Assembly: GCA_002483135.1 (NCBI GenBank) | Contig: DLHI01000026.1 | Coordinates: 186,001-250,000, forward strand | Length of the DNA stretch: 64,000 nucleotides | From: Hyphomonadaceae bacterium UBA7672 | Lineage (GTDB): Bacteria > Pseudomonadota > Alphaproteobacteria > Caulobacterales > Hyphomonadaceae | Direction: 5' to 3' | Part shown: one piece after another, positions 51,824-59,575 of the stretch | Position numbering within the stretch: the first letter of the stretch is position 1 | How the letters are laid out: each line of letters begins with the position of its first letter | Made by a program: the position numbers and the translations under genes | The notes under the pieces: model-generated | The model's input: only the letters and a program-made list of their open reading frames with translations | What the model was told of the DNA's origin: nothing | Database searches by the model: none

Positions 51824-52765
51824 CTGAAACGCTCATTCGCCGCTGCTATCGCCCTTCTTGCGTCTGCCTGCGTTTCGTTGCCAGCGGAGCTGGAGCCTCG
51901 CGCGCCATCGCCGCCGACGGTCAGCATCTTCGCCGTCGCGCACCAGGACGACTGGCAGCTGTTCATGAACCCGAACGCGTATCACGCGATGAACGAGCCG
52001 CAGGAAAAGGCGGTGTTCATCCACGTGACGGCGGGCGATGCAGGCGCAGGATCGGCCGGGCCAGACCCCGTGCCCTACTATCTCGCTCGCGAGGAAGGCG
52101 CCCTGCGCGCCGTGCGCTTCATGGCGAATGCCGCCGACCCGACAGTTGGCAAGGGCGCGAAGATGGAAAGCGAAATGGTGATGCGCGGCGGGCATGGCGT
52201 GCAGCGCTATGCCTATGCCAATGCGGTCGTGTACTTCCTGCGCCTGCCAGACGGCGGCATCGCCGACGGTAAGGGAGGGTACACTCCGAACCCGGAATCA
52301 ATCACGAGCCTGCGCCTGGGCCAGGGCGCCACGTCAGGTTCGGTGGATCAGAGCGCGCGTTACGAAGGCTGGGATGATCTTGTCTCCACCTTGAAGGACA
52401 TTGTGGAGGCCGAGCGCGTGGCTGGATCAGGGCTCGCCCTGCACATTGCCGATCTCGATGAGGACGTGAACCCAGGGGATCATCCGGATCACCGCTCAAC
52501 GGCGTTTGCGATGGAGGATGTCGCGAAGCTGCACCCCTGCGCGCCGCTCCACCGACACATCGAATACTTCACGCGCACCAAGCCAGTGAACGTCACAGGC
52601 GAGGATTACATGATCGATGTCGGCACGTGGGCCGCGACCGCATCGGGGCTCAGCGACAATCACGCGAAGGCGACGTGGGAGCCCGATCACAACGCCTGGA
52701 TCGGACGCAACTATTGGCGCGTGCAGGCCCCGGCAGCGGGATGCGGGAACGCAAACACCAACTGA
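51824..52765 (+). CDS. PIG-L-family deacetylase-like lipoprotein, apparent CTG start
   Basis: 313 residues if CTG 51824 is the start. An ideal AGGAGG lies at 51813-51818, five bases before that CTG, and the sequence after it (KRSFAAAIALLASAC) is a textbook lipoprotein signal with a lipobox Cys. No ATG or GTG exists in frame upstream. The only later start, TTG 51878, would delete the signal. AVAHQDDWQLFMN (the H-x-D-D metal motif) and NPGDHPDHRSTAFAM define the PIG-L family, zinc enzymes that deacetylate N-acetylglucosamine conjugates. Role here unknown. Confidence 0.8.
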   Translation: MKRSFAAAIALLASACVSLPAELEPRAPSPPTVSIFAVAHQDDWQLFMNPNAYHAMNEPQEKAVFIHVTAGDAGAGSAGPDPVPYYLAREEGALRAVRFMANAADPTVGKGAKMESEMVMRGGHGVQRYAYANAVVYFLRLPDGGIADGKGGYTPNPESITSLRLGQGATSGSVDQSARYEGWDDLVSTLKDIVEAERVAGSGLALHIADLDEDVNPGDHPDHRSTAFAMEDVAKLHPCAPLHRHIEYFTRTKPVNVTGEDYMIDVGTWAATASGLSDNHAKATWEPDHNAWIGRNYWRVQAPAAGCGNANTN

Positions 52766-52790
52766 TCGTTCACGCGTCATTCAGCCGGCG

Positions 52791-52801
52791 CCCCCCCCCC
52801 C
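52791..52801. repeat. Run of 11 cytosines
   Basis: Homopolymer between the PIG-L gene and the next hydrolase gene, 29 bp before the ATG at 52831. Such tracts slip easily in replication and can shift expression. It may also be a sequencing-length artefact. Confidence 0.8.
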
Positions 52802-52830
52802 ATTCGTAGCATCGGGGAATGCTGTGAGGG

Positions 52831-53760
52831 ATGCGGGTCGTGAAGCTGTTGAAGATCGCGTTGTTTGTCGTGGCGGGTCTGCTCGTCGCGATTCCCGCGG
52901 CGGCGTATGTCTATCTCTACGTGATGCCCAAGGGGCCTGAGCTCACCGCGCCGGCGCCGACACCCGTTGGCAAGGCAAGTCTTGTCCTGCGTGCGCATGA
53001 CGGCGCCCAGCACCGCACGATCCGGGTCTGGACGTACAGACCGGCGAACTGGCAGGCAGGCGGAAACGTGCTGTTCGTGATGCACGGTATGTCGCGCAAT
53101 GCGGAGGAGTATCTCGATACGTGGATCGAGGCTGCGGACAGCAAGACGATGCTACTGGTCGCGCCCGAGTTCGACAACCCGTTCTATCGCTATGTCACCA
53201 ACGACTATCAGGACGGGAATCTCTTCACTGCGCTGGGCGTCGCGAATCCGCAATCCGAGTGGGCCTATACCACGATTGAAAGAATCGTCGACCATCTCAA
53301 TGCCGCCAATGGCTGGTCGATTGCCAGCTACGACATGTTCGGCCACTCGGCAGGTGGACAGTTCGTGCAGAGACTGGCGATGCTTGCGCCTGACTCACGT
53401 CTGCGCACGGGCATCGCCGCCAATCCGGGTTCCTACACGTTTCCCGATGCCGGTATCAGCTTTCCCTATGGCCTGAAGGGCGTGGATGCATCAGCCATCG
53501 ATCTGGGTGCAGCCTTCCGTCGGCAGATCATCATCCTTCTCGGCGAGAAGGATACGGACGCAAGTCAGGGCGTGCTGGATGTTAGCCAACTGGCCATGCA
53601 GCAGGGGCCTCACAGGCTCGCGCGCGGCCAGACGTTTTTTGCGGCGGCGCGTGCAGCTGCGACGGAGCAAGGCCTGCCGTTTGAGTGGCGCATAGAGATC
53701 GTGCCAGGCGTGGGACACGAGAACAGGAAGATGGCGGCAGCAGCAGCCGACCTGCTCTGA
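52831..53760 (+). CDS. Membrane-anchored alpha/beta hydrolase
   Basis: 309 residues. ATG 52831 touches its GAGGG ribosome site; a GTG at 52840 would have normal spacing. One N-terminal membrane helix (LLKIALFVVAGLLVAIPAAA) anchors the protein. VMHGMSRNAEEYLDTWIEAA is the oxyanion region, DMFGHSAGGQFVQRLA the Ser nucleophile elbow, LLGEKDTD the acid and GVGHENRKM the His. It is close to poly-hydroxyalkanoate-depolymerase- or esterase-type hydrolases. Substrate unknown. Confidence 0.85.
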   Translation: MRVVKLLKIALFVVAGLLVAIPAAAYVYLYVMPKGPELTAPAPTPVGKASLVLRAHDGAQHRTIRVWTYRPANWQAGGNVLFVMHGMSRNAEEYLDTWIEAADSKTMLLVAPEFDNPFYRYVTNDYQDGNLFTALGVANPQSEWAYTTIERIVDHLNAANGWSIASYDMFGHSAGGQFVQRLAMLAPDSRLRTGIAANPGSYTFPDAGISFPYGLKGVDASAIDLGAAFRRQIIILLGEKDTDASQGVLDVSQLAMQQGPHRLARGQTFFAAARAAATEQGLPFEWRIEIVPGVGHENRKMAAAAADLL

Positions 53761-53771
53761 CCGGAGCCGCC

Positions 53772-55076
53772 CTACTTCTTCGCGTGTAGTTTCACCGGCA
53801 TGTAGGTGTAGCCCTTCACGAAGGAGCTCGGCACACGTTCGGGCTCGGCCAGCACTTCGATCCGGTCGTAGCGGGCGAGGATTTCTTCCCACAGGATCTG
53901 CAGCTGCAGCTCGGCGAGGCGGTTGCCGACGCAGCGGTGGATGCCGAAGCCGAAGGACAGATGACGGCGCACCATCGGGCGTTCGATGTTGAGAACGTCC
54001 GGCTTGTGGAACTGCGTCTCGTCGCGGTTGCCCGAGGCATACCACATCAGTACCTTGTCGCCCTTGCGGATGGTCTTGCCGCCGAGTTCGTAATCCTCGA
54101 GCGCCGTGCGGCGCATGTGGGCCAGCGGCGTCTGCCAGCGGATGATCTCCGAAACGGCCGACGGCAGTAGTTCAGGCTTGGCCTTCAGCTTGTCCCACTG
54201 ATCGGGCCACAGCTTCATCATGGCGTAGATGCCGCCGGTCATCGAGTTGCGGGTCGTGTCGTTGCCGCCGACGATCAGGAGCAGGAGATTCCCGAGATAT
54301 TCCTGCGGCGTCATGTTCCGCGTGTGCTCGCCATGCGCCAGCATGGAGACCAGATCGCCCTTCGGCTCTGCATTGACGCGCTCGTTCCAGAGGCGCGTGA
54401 AATAGCCGAGGCATTCGAGAAGCTCGCCGCGCCACTGTTCCTCGCTGGTGACGATTTCCGGATTGTTGCGGCCGGTGGCGACGTCCGACCAGCGGGTCAG
54501 CTTGCGGCGGTCTTCAAAGGGAAAATCAAAGAGCGTCGCGAGCATCATCGTAGTGAGTTCGACCGACACCTTGTCGACCCAGTCGAATGACTCACCCACG
54601 GGGAGTTCGTCGAAAAGCTTCTTGGTGCGCGAGCGGATCAGGGTCTCGAACGACTTCAGGTTTTCCGGGCCGACGATGGACTGGACGGTCTTGCGCTGCA
54701 GGTCGTGCTTGGGCGGATCCATCGCGATGAACATCGGCAGCTGGAAGTCCTCGTCCTGGTCGACGACGGTGATGCCGCCCTCGGAGGAGAACACGCCGTG
54801 GCTGGTGTCCACGGTCATGATGTCCTTGTAGGTGGTGACATTCCAGTAGGGCCCGAACGGACTGTCCGGCGTGTAGGAAACCGGCGCTTCGTTCCGCATC
54901 CGCGCGAAATAACCCCAGTAGGCTTCCTGACGCCACAGCTCGGGATCGGTGATGTCGAAGGTCGCGAGGTCAATTTCGCTGGCCATGGGCGGGGTAGCGT
55001 CCCTGGGCAGGCCGTTCTTGCGAAACGCCTCAGCGCCGGCCTTCGTGGGTGTTGCAGTTGTCGCCGTATCGGCCAT
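53772..55076 (-). CDS. Cytochrome P450, CYP153-like (alkane/fatty-acid terminal hydroxylase)
   Basis: 434 residues from ATG 55076; the frame extends 13 codons further. FIAMDPPKHDLQRKTVQSIV, LLLIVGGNDTTRNSMTGGIY (I-helix with the acid-Thr pair), EIIRWQTPLAHMRRTALEDY (ExxR) and FGFGIHRCVGNRLAELQLQI (haem Cys) are all present. The GNDTTRNSM wording and the start of the gene match CYP153 enzymes, which hydroxylate alkanes or fatty acids terminally with a ferredoxin and reductase. No ferredoxin gene is adjacent, so the redox partner lies elsewhere. Confidence 0.9.
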   Translation of the reverse strand: MADTATTATPTKAGAEAFRKNGLPRDATPPMASEIDLATFDITDPELWRQEAYWGYFARMRNEAPVSYTPDSPFGPYWNVTTYKDIMTVDTSHGVFSSEGGITVVDQDEDFQLPMFIAMDPPKHDLQRKTVQSIVGPENLKSFETLIRSRTKKLFDELPVGESFDWVDKVSVELTTMMLATLFDFPFEDRRKLTRWSDVATGRNNPEIVTSEEQWRGELLECLGYFTRLWNERVNAEPKGDLVSMLAHGEHTRNMTPQEYLGNLLLLIVGGNDTTRNSMTGGIYAMMKLWPDQWDKLKAKPELLPSAVSEIIRWQTPLAHMRRTALEDYELGGKTIRKGDKVLMWYASGNRDETQFHKPDVLNIERPMVRRHLSFGFGIHRCVGNRLAELQLQILWEEILARYDRIEVLAEPERVPSSFVKGYTYMPVKLHAKK

Positions 55077-55320
55077 GGCGGTGCTCCTGACATGGGCCCG
55101 CGTGACATGATCCACGCTTGCCTTGACACAGTCTAGCAGAGGCTTGCATCAGGGGCAGTCCTGTCCTTGCGGCAGGCAGCGCATTCTTGCATGCGTCATG
55201 TCCGCCCCGGCGCCATGAGCATGCAAACCTTTCAGGCGCCTGCGGATATGCTAGACGTCCTGACCTTCCGTTTCGCCGCCGCGCCTTCGCCGTTACGCCT
55301 TTCGACAGGGACAGCTCGCC

Positions 55321-56091
55321 TTGGGTCCAGACTCACAGCCTTCCCAGCGCCGCGACTTGTCCGTGCTGATCCCCTTCTTCAACGAGGCCGGAAACATTCA
55401 GCCCCTGCTGGACGAGGTTCACGCCGCCATGACCGGCGTCGACTACGAGATCGTCTGCGTTAATGATTGCTCTTCAGACGCAACAGCGGCGGAGCTCGCC
55501 GCCGCCCAAACGGCGAACCCGGACCGGATCAAGGTACTGACTCACCGCCAGCGACGCGGAAAATCGGCCGCCCTGTTCACCGGCCTGCGCCATTGCGTGG
55601 GCGGCTGGGTGCAGCTTCTGGATGGCGACGGGCAGAACGACCCCGCCGACGCCCGCCGCATCTGGGATCTGGTTGCGGTCAAGGACGAGAACCCGGCGCT
55701 GGGCATTGTCTGCGGGAAACGGACCAGCCGGAACGACAGCGGGTTCAAGTGGTTGCAGTCGCGGATCGCCAATGGGGTGCGCCGCTTCTGCCTGCGCGAC
55801 GACGCCACCGACACGGGCTGCGGCTTCAAGTTGATTCGGCGGCGGGCCTTTCAGGACCTGCCCTATTTTGCCGCGATGCACCGTTTCCTGCCCGCGCTGG
55901 TCAAGCGCGCGGGCTGGGATGTGCGCGAGGAGGCTGTCGCCGACCGTCAGAGGCGCCATGGTGTGTCCAAGTACGGTTTCCTGGGTCGTTTCGGCGCCGG
56001 ACTTGTGGACCTGTTCGGCATGATGTGGCTTGTGCGGCGGGGTGGATATGGCGTCGCCGTCGAATGGGATGACCCGCGCAAGCAGCGCTAG
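55321..56091 (+). CDS. Family 2 glycosyltransferase (dolichol-phosphate mannosyltransferase-like)
   Basis: 256 residues from TTG 55321 with AGGGA upstream. GT-A core: SVLIPFFNEAGNIQPLLDEV, VCVNDCSSD, the DxD-like LLDGDGQNDPADARRIWDLV near residue 100, and QRRHGVSKYGFLGRFGAGLV near the end, the substrate-loop end typical of polyprenyl-phosphate hexose synthases. It probably loads a sugar onto undecaprenyl phosphate. The next gene, a GT39-like membrane glycosyltransferase, starts 44 bp later and would use that lipid-linked sugar. Confidence 0.87.
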   Translation: MGPDSQPSQRRDLSVLIPFFNEAGNIQPLLDEVHAAMTGVDYEIVCVNDCSSDATAAELAAAQTANPDRIKVLTHRQRRGKSAALFTGLRHCVGGWVQLLDGDGQNDPADARRIWDLVAVKDENPALGIVCGKRTSRNDSGFKWLQSRIANGVRRFCLRDDATDTGCGFKLIRRRAFQDLPYFAAMHRFLPALVKRAGWDVREEAVADRQRRHGVSKYGFLGRFGAGLVDLFGMMWLVRRGGYGVAVEWDDPRKQR

Positions 56092-56135
56092 GTTTCCTGT
56101 TGTCGCCGGGTCGCCTGCAGAGTGGATGAACGCGC

Positions 56136-57794
56136 GTGAAGCAGCCGATCCGGCAGCCCAAGCAAACCAAGAAGGCCAAGCGTGCGGCCGCCAAGGCGGC
56201 CCAGCGGCGCCGGCAGCCTGATCGCGGCTCCTCCTTCGAAGCCCTGATCCGGCTCGACCGGTCGGCCGTGCTGACCGCGATCCTGGTCTACTGCGTGATC
56301 CACTGGATGATCCGCGTGTTCATCGCGCCGGTCTACACGGTCGAGGAAGCCAACCAGCTGCTACTCTCGCAAACATTCCAGCTGGGATACGAAGCGCGAC
56401 AGCCACCCATGCTGTCCTGGCTGCACTGGCTTGCGACGAAAGCGGGAGGCATTTCGCCGGCGATCGTCTTTGCCGTCAAATACGTGCTGATGTTCATCGG
56501 GCTGGCGTTCTACTACCTCGCCGCGCGCAACGTGCTGATCAAGCCCGGCGTTTCGGCGGCGGCGCTGGGCGCGTGGGCGCTGACCTTCCAGATCGGCTGG
56601 GCGGCGCATGAAGACCTGCTGGGCGGCGTGGCGCTGATGGCCGTTCTGGCGATCTGCTTCCACGCCATCACCCGCATCCTCACCTGGCGACGGCGGCGCG
56701 ACTGGGTCTATCTCGGCGTAGCCCTCGGGCTTGGCCTGCTGACACATCACCTCTTCGCGACATTCCCCGCGGCCATCCTTCTGGCGATCGCCCTGTCGCC
56801 CTTCTTCCGCGATGCGATGAGTGTCGGGCGGTTGGCGACCGCGCTGCTCGTCGCGGCGCTGATCTATTCGCCCTACGCCGTCTGGGTGATCACCCATGTC
56901 GGCTCGATCGGGGATGCGGCGAGCGAGTATGCTGCGTCATGGGAGATCGACTCGGGCTGGCTGGAGCGCGCGGGCAATGCAGCGGCGCAGCTTGGCCGCG
57001 CGCTGCTCGAATTCAGCCTGCCGCTGCTGCTGTTCTGGATGATGTTGTTCTGGACGCTGTGGCTGCCGGTGATCTATCCGCTTTTCCCGCGCCGCAACAC
57101 GGACGAGGAGCCGCACGAGCTGGCGTGGCGCCAGCTGTTCGTTCGCGCGGCGTTCCTTGCGGCGCTGAGCTATCTGGTCAGCGTGGCGCTAGGCGTGCAG
57201 GCGTACAAGCCGCACTGGATGATGCCGGTTCTGTTCGCACTGCCGATCTGGCTGTTCGCGCATGTGAAGCGGGCGGGCGATTTCCCGGTGGCGATCCGTG
57301 CGTTTGGCGCGCTGGTTATCGCGTTCATCTGCCTTGTGATCGGGGGCCGGTTCGTCGAGGCGCAGCTGGAAATCACGACCTGCCGCGAAGGCGGCTGCCG
57401 GCCGTACACGCCTGTGGCCGAATGGGCCGCGGCGCTGAAGCAGGCCGAGTTCACCGATGGGACGATCGTGGGCGCCGACATCCATCTCACCGGAAACCTG
57501 CGCGCCGCCTTCCCGCGCGCGCGTGTCATCGACGCCTCGGCCCCGCCGGACGCCTATCCGGATCGCCGCACGCGGCTGGCCTGCCTGATCGTGTGGCGCG
57601 ATACGACGTTCAACGAGAGCCGCAATGTGGCGATCATGCCCGAGGTGCTGTCGACCTATCTCACGAAGGAACTGAAGGTTGACCTGCCGGACATGGGCGC
57701 GCGCGGCGCCATTCGGCGGGACCTGATCGGGTCGGAGGACAAGGCGGCGACGCTGTACTACCAGCTCATCGGGCCATCAGGGGACTGCGGTTAG
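56136..57794 (+). CDS. ArnT/GT39-like membrane glycosyltransferase
   Basis: 552 residues from GTG 56136. A very basic N-terminal tail (QPKQTKKAKRAAAKAAQRRR) leads into about 11 membrane helices. YTVEEANQLLLSQTFQLGYE near residue 68, then ARQPPMLSWLHWLATKAGG, is the conserved first periplasmic loop of the PMT_2/ArnT family (the D/E-x-Y/Q type with RQPP). The C-terminus has a soluble periplasmic domain with two Cys (TTCREGGCRP). It transfers a sugar from a polyprenyl phosphate to lipid A or another acceptor. The stop overlaps rimM by 4 bp. Confidence 0.87.
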   Translation: MKQPIRQPKQTKKAKRAAAKAAQRRRQPDRGSSFEALIRLDRSAVLTAILVYCVIHWMIRVFIAPVYTVEEANQLLLSQTFQLGYEARQPPMLSWLHWLATKAGGISPAIVFAVKYVLMFIGLAFYYLAARNVLIKPGVSAAALGAWALTFQIGWAAHEDLLGGVALMAVLAICFHAITRILTWRRRRDWVYLGVALGLGLLTHHLFATFPAAILLAIALSPFFRDAMSVGRLATALLVAALIYSPYAVWVITHVGSIGDAASEYAASWEIDSGWLERAGNAAAQLGRALLEFSLPLLLFWMMLFWTLWLPVIYPLFPRRNTDEEPHELAWRQLFVRAAFLAALSYLVSVALGVQAYKPHWMMPVLFALPIWLFAHVKRAGDFPVAIRAFGALVIAFICLVIGGRFVEAQLEITTCREGGCRPYTPVAEWAAALKQAEFTDGTIVGADIHLTGNLRAAFPRARVIDASAPPDAYPDRRTRLACLIVWRDTTFNESRNVAIMPEVLSTYLTKELKVDLPDMGARGAIRRDLIGSEDKAATLYYQLIGPSGDCG

Positions 57795-58354
57795 TTCTCG
57801 CCGTCGGACTCGTCTTCGCGGCGCGCCGTCATGCCTTCGGGCAACAAGGCAGGATCGGGATCGACGCGCAGCACGCGGTTGGCCATATCGAGCTCGGTGA
57901 ACACGTCTTCGGTGAAGGGCAGGAAGTAGGTCTGGCCCGTGGGCGGCTGCACTTCCACAAGATCGCCGGCGCCGAAATCGTGCACGGCCTTCGCAATGCC
58001 CAGTACGCGGCCATCGGCGTGGACAACCGAACAACCGATCAGATCGGCGACATAGACCTCGCCCTCGTCGTCTTCCGGCTCCGGCAGCGCCTCGCGCGGG
58101 GCATGCAGCAGCGTGCCGCGCATCGCCTCCCATTCCTCGCGCTGCTTCTTTTCGGCGGTGGTGACGCCAAAGCCCTCATTCAGCGGCCGCGTCTTCACCG
58201 GCGTCAACACCACGCGGCCTGACGCGTCGACCAGCGGGCCATAGGTGAAGGCGGCTTTCGGATCTTCCGTGAACGAGCGCACGCGCGCCTCGCCCTTCAC
58301 GCCAAATGCGCCCATGATCTGGGCGACGGCGATGAGATTGGGTTTGTCGCTCAC
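57791..58354 (-). CDS. rimM: Ribosome maturation factor RimM
   Basis: 187 residues from GTG 58354. IAVAQIMGAFGVKGEARVRS at the N-terminus is the RimM signature, and VQPPTGQTYFLPFTEDVFTE begins the PRC-barrel domain. It binds S19 and helps assemble the 30S head. Its GTG overlaps the acetyltransferase stop (GTGA). trmD and rplS, which usually follow, are absent: a convergent glycosyltransferase gene takes their place. Confidence 0.95.
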   Translation of the reverse strand: MSDKPNLIAVAQIMGAFGVKGEARVRSFTEDPKAAFTYGPLVDASGRVVLTPVKTRPLNEGFGVTTAEKKQREEWEAMRGTLLHAPREALPEPEDDEGEVYVADLIGCSVVHADGRVLGIAKAVHDFGAGDLVEVQPPTGQTYFLPFTEDVFTELDMANRVLRVDPDPALLPEGMTARREDESDGEN

Positions 58355-58842
58355 AGCGGACGCTCCAGCATTGCGACGCGCTTCCCCGAGCCGGACATGC
58401 GCGACTCGAGTTGCCGGAATCCCAGCTTCGTATGAAACGCCATGCTTTCGGGATTGGGCGGGTCTTCGTTGACCTCGGCTGTCACGCGCTCCTCTCCGAG
58501 TTCGGCAGCGAGTCGGATCGTTTCCTGATAGAGCGCGCGGCCGACGCCGAGTCCGCGTACCGAATCCGACACGGCGATGCGGTCAACATAGAGATGGCGG
58601 CTAAAGGTCTTTTCGAACCAGCCGTAATTGTCGCTTGGATAGGTCGAGCCGGGGCGGATCAGAATGATGAAGCCGGCGGGATTGCCGCCGGCTTCTGCAA
58701 TCAGCACACGATAGGACCAGCCGCGAAGCAGCCGGTATTTCTCGCGCGTCATGTCGCCCACGGCCGGGGTGCAGGCGGCGTTGAGGGCGAGGATGAAACC
58801 CTCGTCCCCCTCGCCTGCATCGCGGACCGATATGGCGGACAC
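58351..58842 (-). CDS. GNAT N-acetyltransferase between rpsP and rimM
   Basis: 163 residues from GTG 58842, which shares its first base with the last base of the rpsP stop (TAGTG). VSDSVRGLGVGRALYQETIR near residue 100 is the acetyl-CoA-binding Q/RxxGxG/A loop; NPESMAFHTKLGFRQLESRM is the typical fourth motif. Substrate unknown. Placing it between two ribosomal-assembly genes with overlapping starts on both sides suggests coupled expression and perhaps a ribosomal target (inference). Confidence 0.88.
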   Translation of the reverse strand: MSAISVRDAGEGDEGFILALNAACTPAVGDMTREKYRLLRGWSYRVLIAEAGGNPAGFIILIRPGSTYPSDNYGWFEKTFSRHLYVDRIAVSDSVRGLGVGRALYQETIRLAAELGEERVTAEVNEDPPNPESMAFHTKLGFRQLESRMSGSGKRVAMLERPL

Positions 58843-59228
58843 TATTCCGCGGCGGCTTCTTCAGCCGGGGCAGCGGCAGCGGCGCGGCGAGCTTCTTCGC
58901 GCTCGGCGCGCTCTTTCGCGCGTTCCTTGGCTTTTTCACCCGGCTCAGCGGCTTTCGGGTTGTTGCCGTTTTCCCACTTGCCGATGCCGGCCTTGGCGAG
59001 GTTGCGGGCGACGCGATCGGTCGGCTGGGCGCCTTTGGCGATCCAGGCCTTGGCTTTTTCCGCGTCGATGATGAAGCGCTTCTCGTCATCCTTGGCGAGC
59101 AGCGGGTTGTAGGCACCGATCTTCTCGATGAAGCGGCCATCGCGGGCCGAACGCGAGTCGGCGACGACGACGTTGTAGTACGGGCGGTGGGCGGAGCCGC
59201 CGCGGGCCAGACGGATTTTCAGGGACAT
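58842..59228 (-). CDS. rpsP: 30S ribosomal protein S16
   Basis: 128 residues. MSLKIRLARGGSAHRPYYNV and VVADSRSARDGRFIEKIGAYN are the universal S16 start. The last ~45 residues are an Ala/Glu/Lys-rich extension (ERAKERAEREEARRAAAAAP), longer than in E. coli and usual in alphaproteobacteria. Confidence 0.97.
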   Translation of the reverse strand: MSLKIRLARGGSAHRPYYNVVVADSRSARDGRFIEKIGAYNPLLAKDDEKRFIIDAEKAKAWIAKGAQPTDRVARNLAKAGIGKWENGNNPKAAEPGEKAKERAKERAEREEARRAAAAAPAEEAAAE

Positions 59229-59281
59229 GGTCTACTCTCTTCTTTCAGTTTCGATTGGGGGTTGTGGTGGCGGGTCGGGCG

Positions 59282-59575
59282 TCAGCCCTTCCCCTGCAGT
59301 TTCTCATGATGGCGGATGACTTCCGTCACGATGAAATTGAGGAACTTCTCGGCGAAGTCCGGATCGAGATCGGCAGCCTTGGCCAGCTGGCGCAGGCGTT
59401 CGATCTGCTGGGCTTCGCGCGACTTGTCGGCGGGCGGCATGTTGTGCTGCGCCTTTAGCTCGCCGACCGCCTTGGTCGCCTTGAAGCGTTCGGCCAGCAT
59501 GTGGACGACCGCTGCATCGATATTGTCGATGGACGCGCGCAGGCGGGCGAGTTCGAGCGTGGGGTCGATGGTCAT
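59282..59575 (-). CDS. Chorismate mutase (AroQ type)
   Basis: 97 residues, the size of a single AroQ helical domain. LARLRASIDNIDAAVVHMLA, then ERFKATKAVGELKAQ and KSREAQQIERLRQLA carry the conserved Arg/Lys/Glu set. It converts chorismate to prephenate for Phe and Tyr. The ATG overlaps the ffh stop (ATGA), so it is coupled to ffh. Confidence 0.93.
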   Translation of the reverse strand: MTIDPTLELARLRASIDNIDAAVVHMLAERFKATKAVGELKAQHNMPPADKSREAQQIERLRQLAKAADLDPDFAEKFLNFIVTEVIRHHEKLQGKG

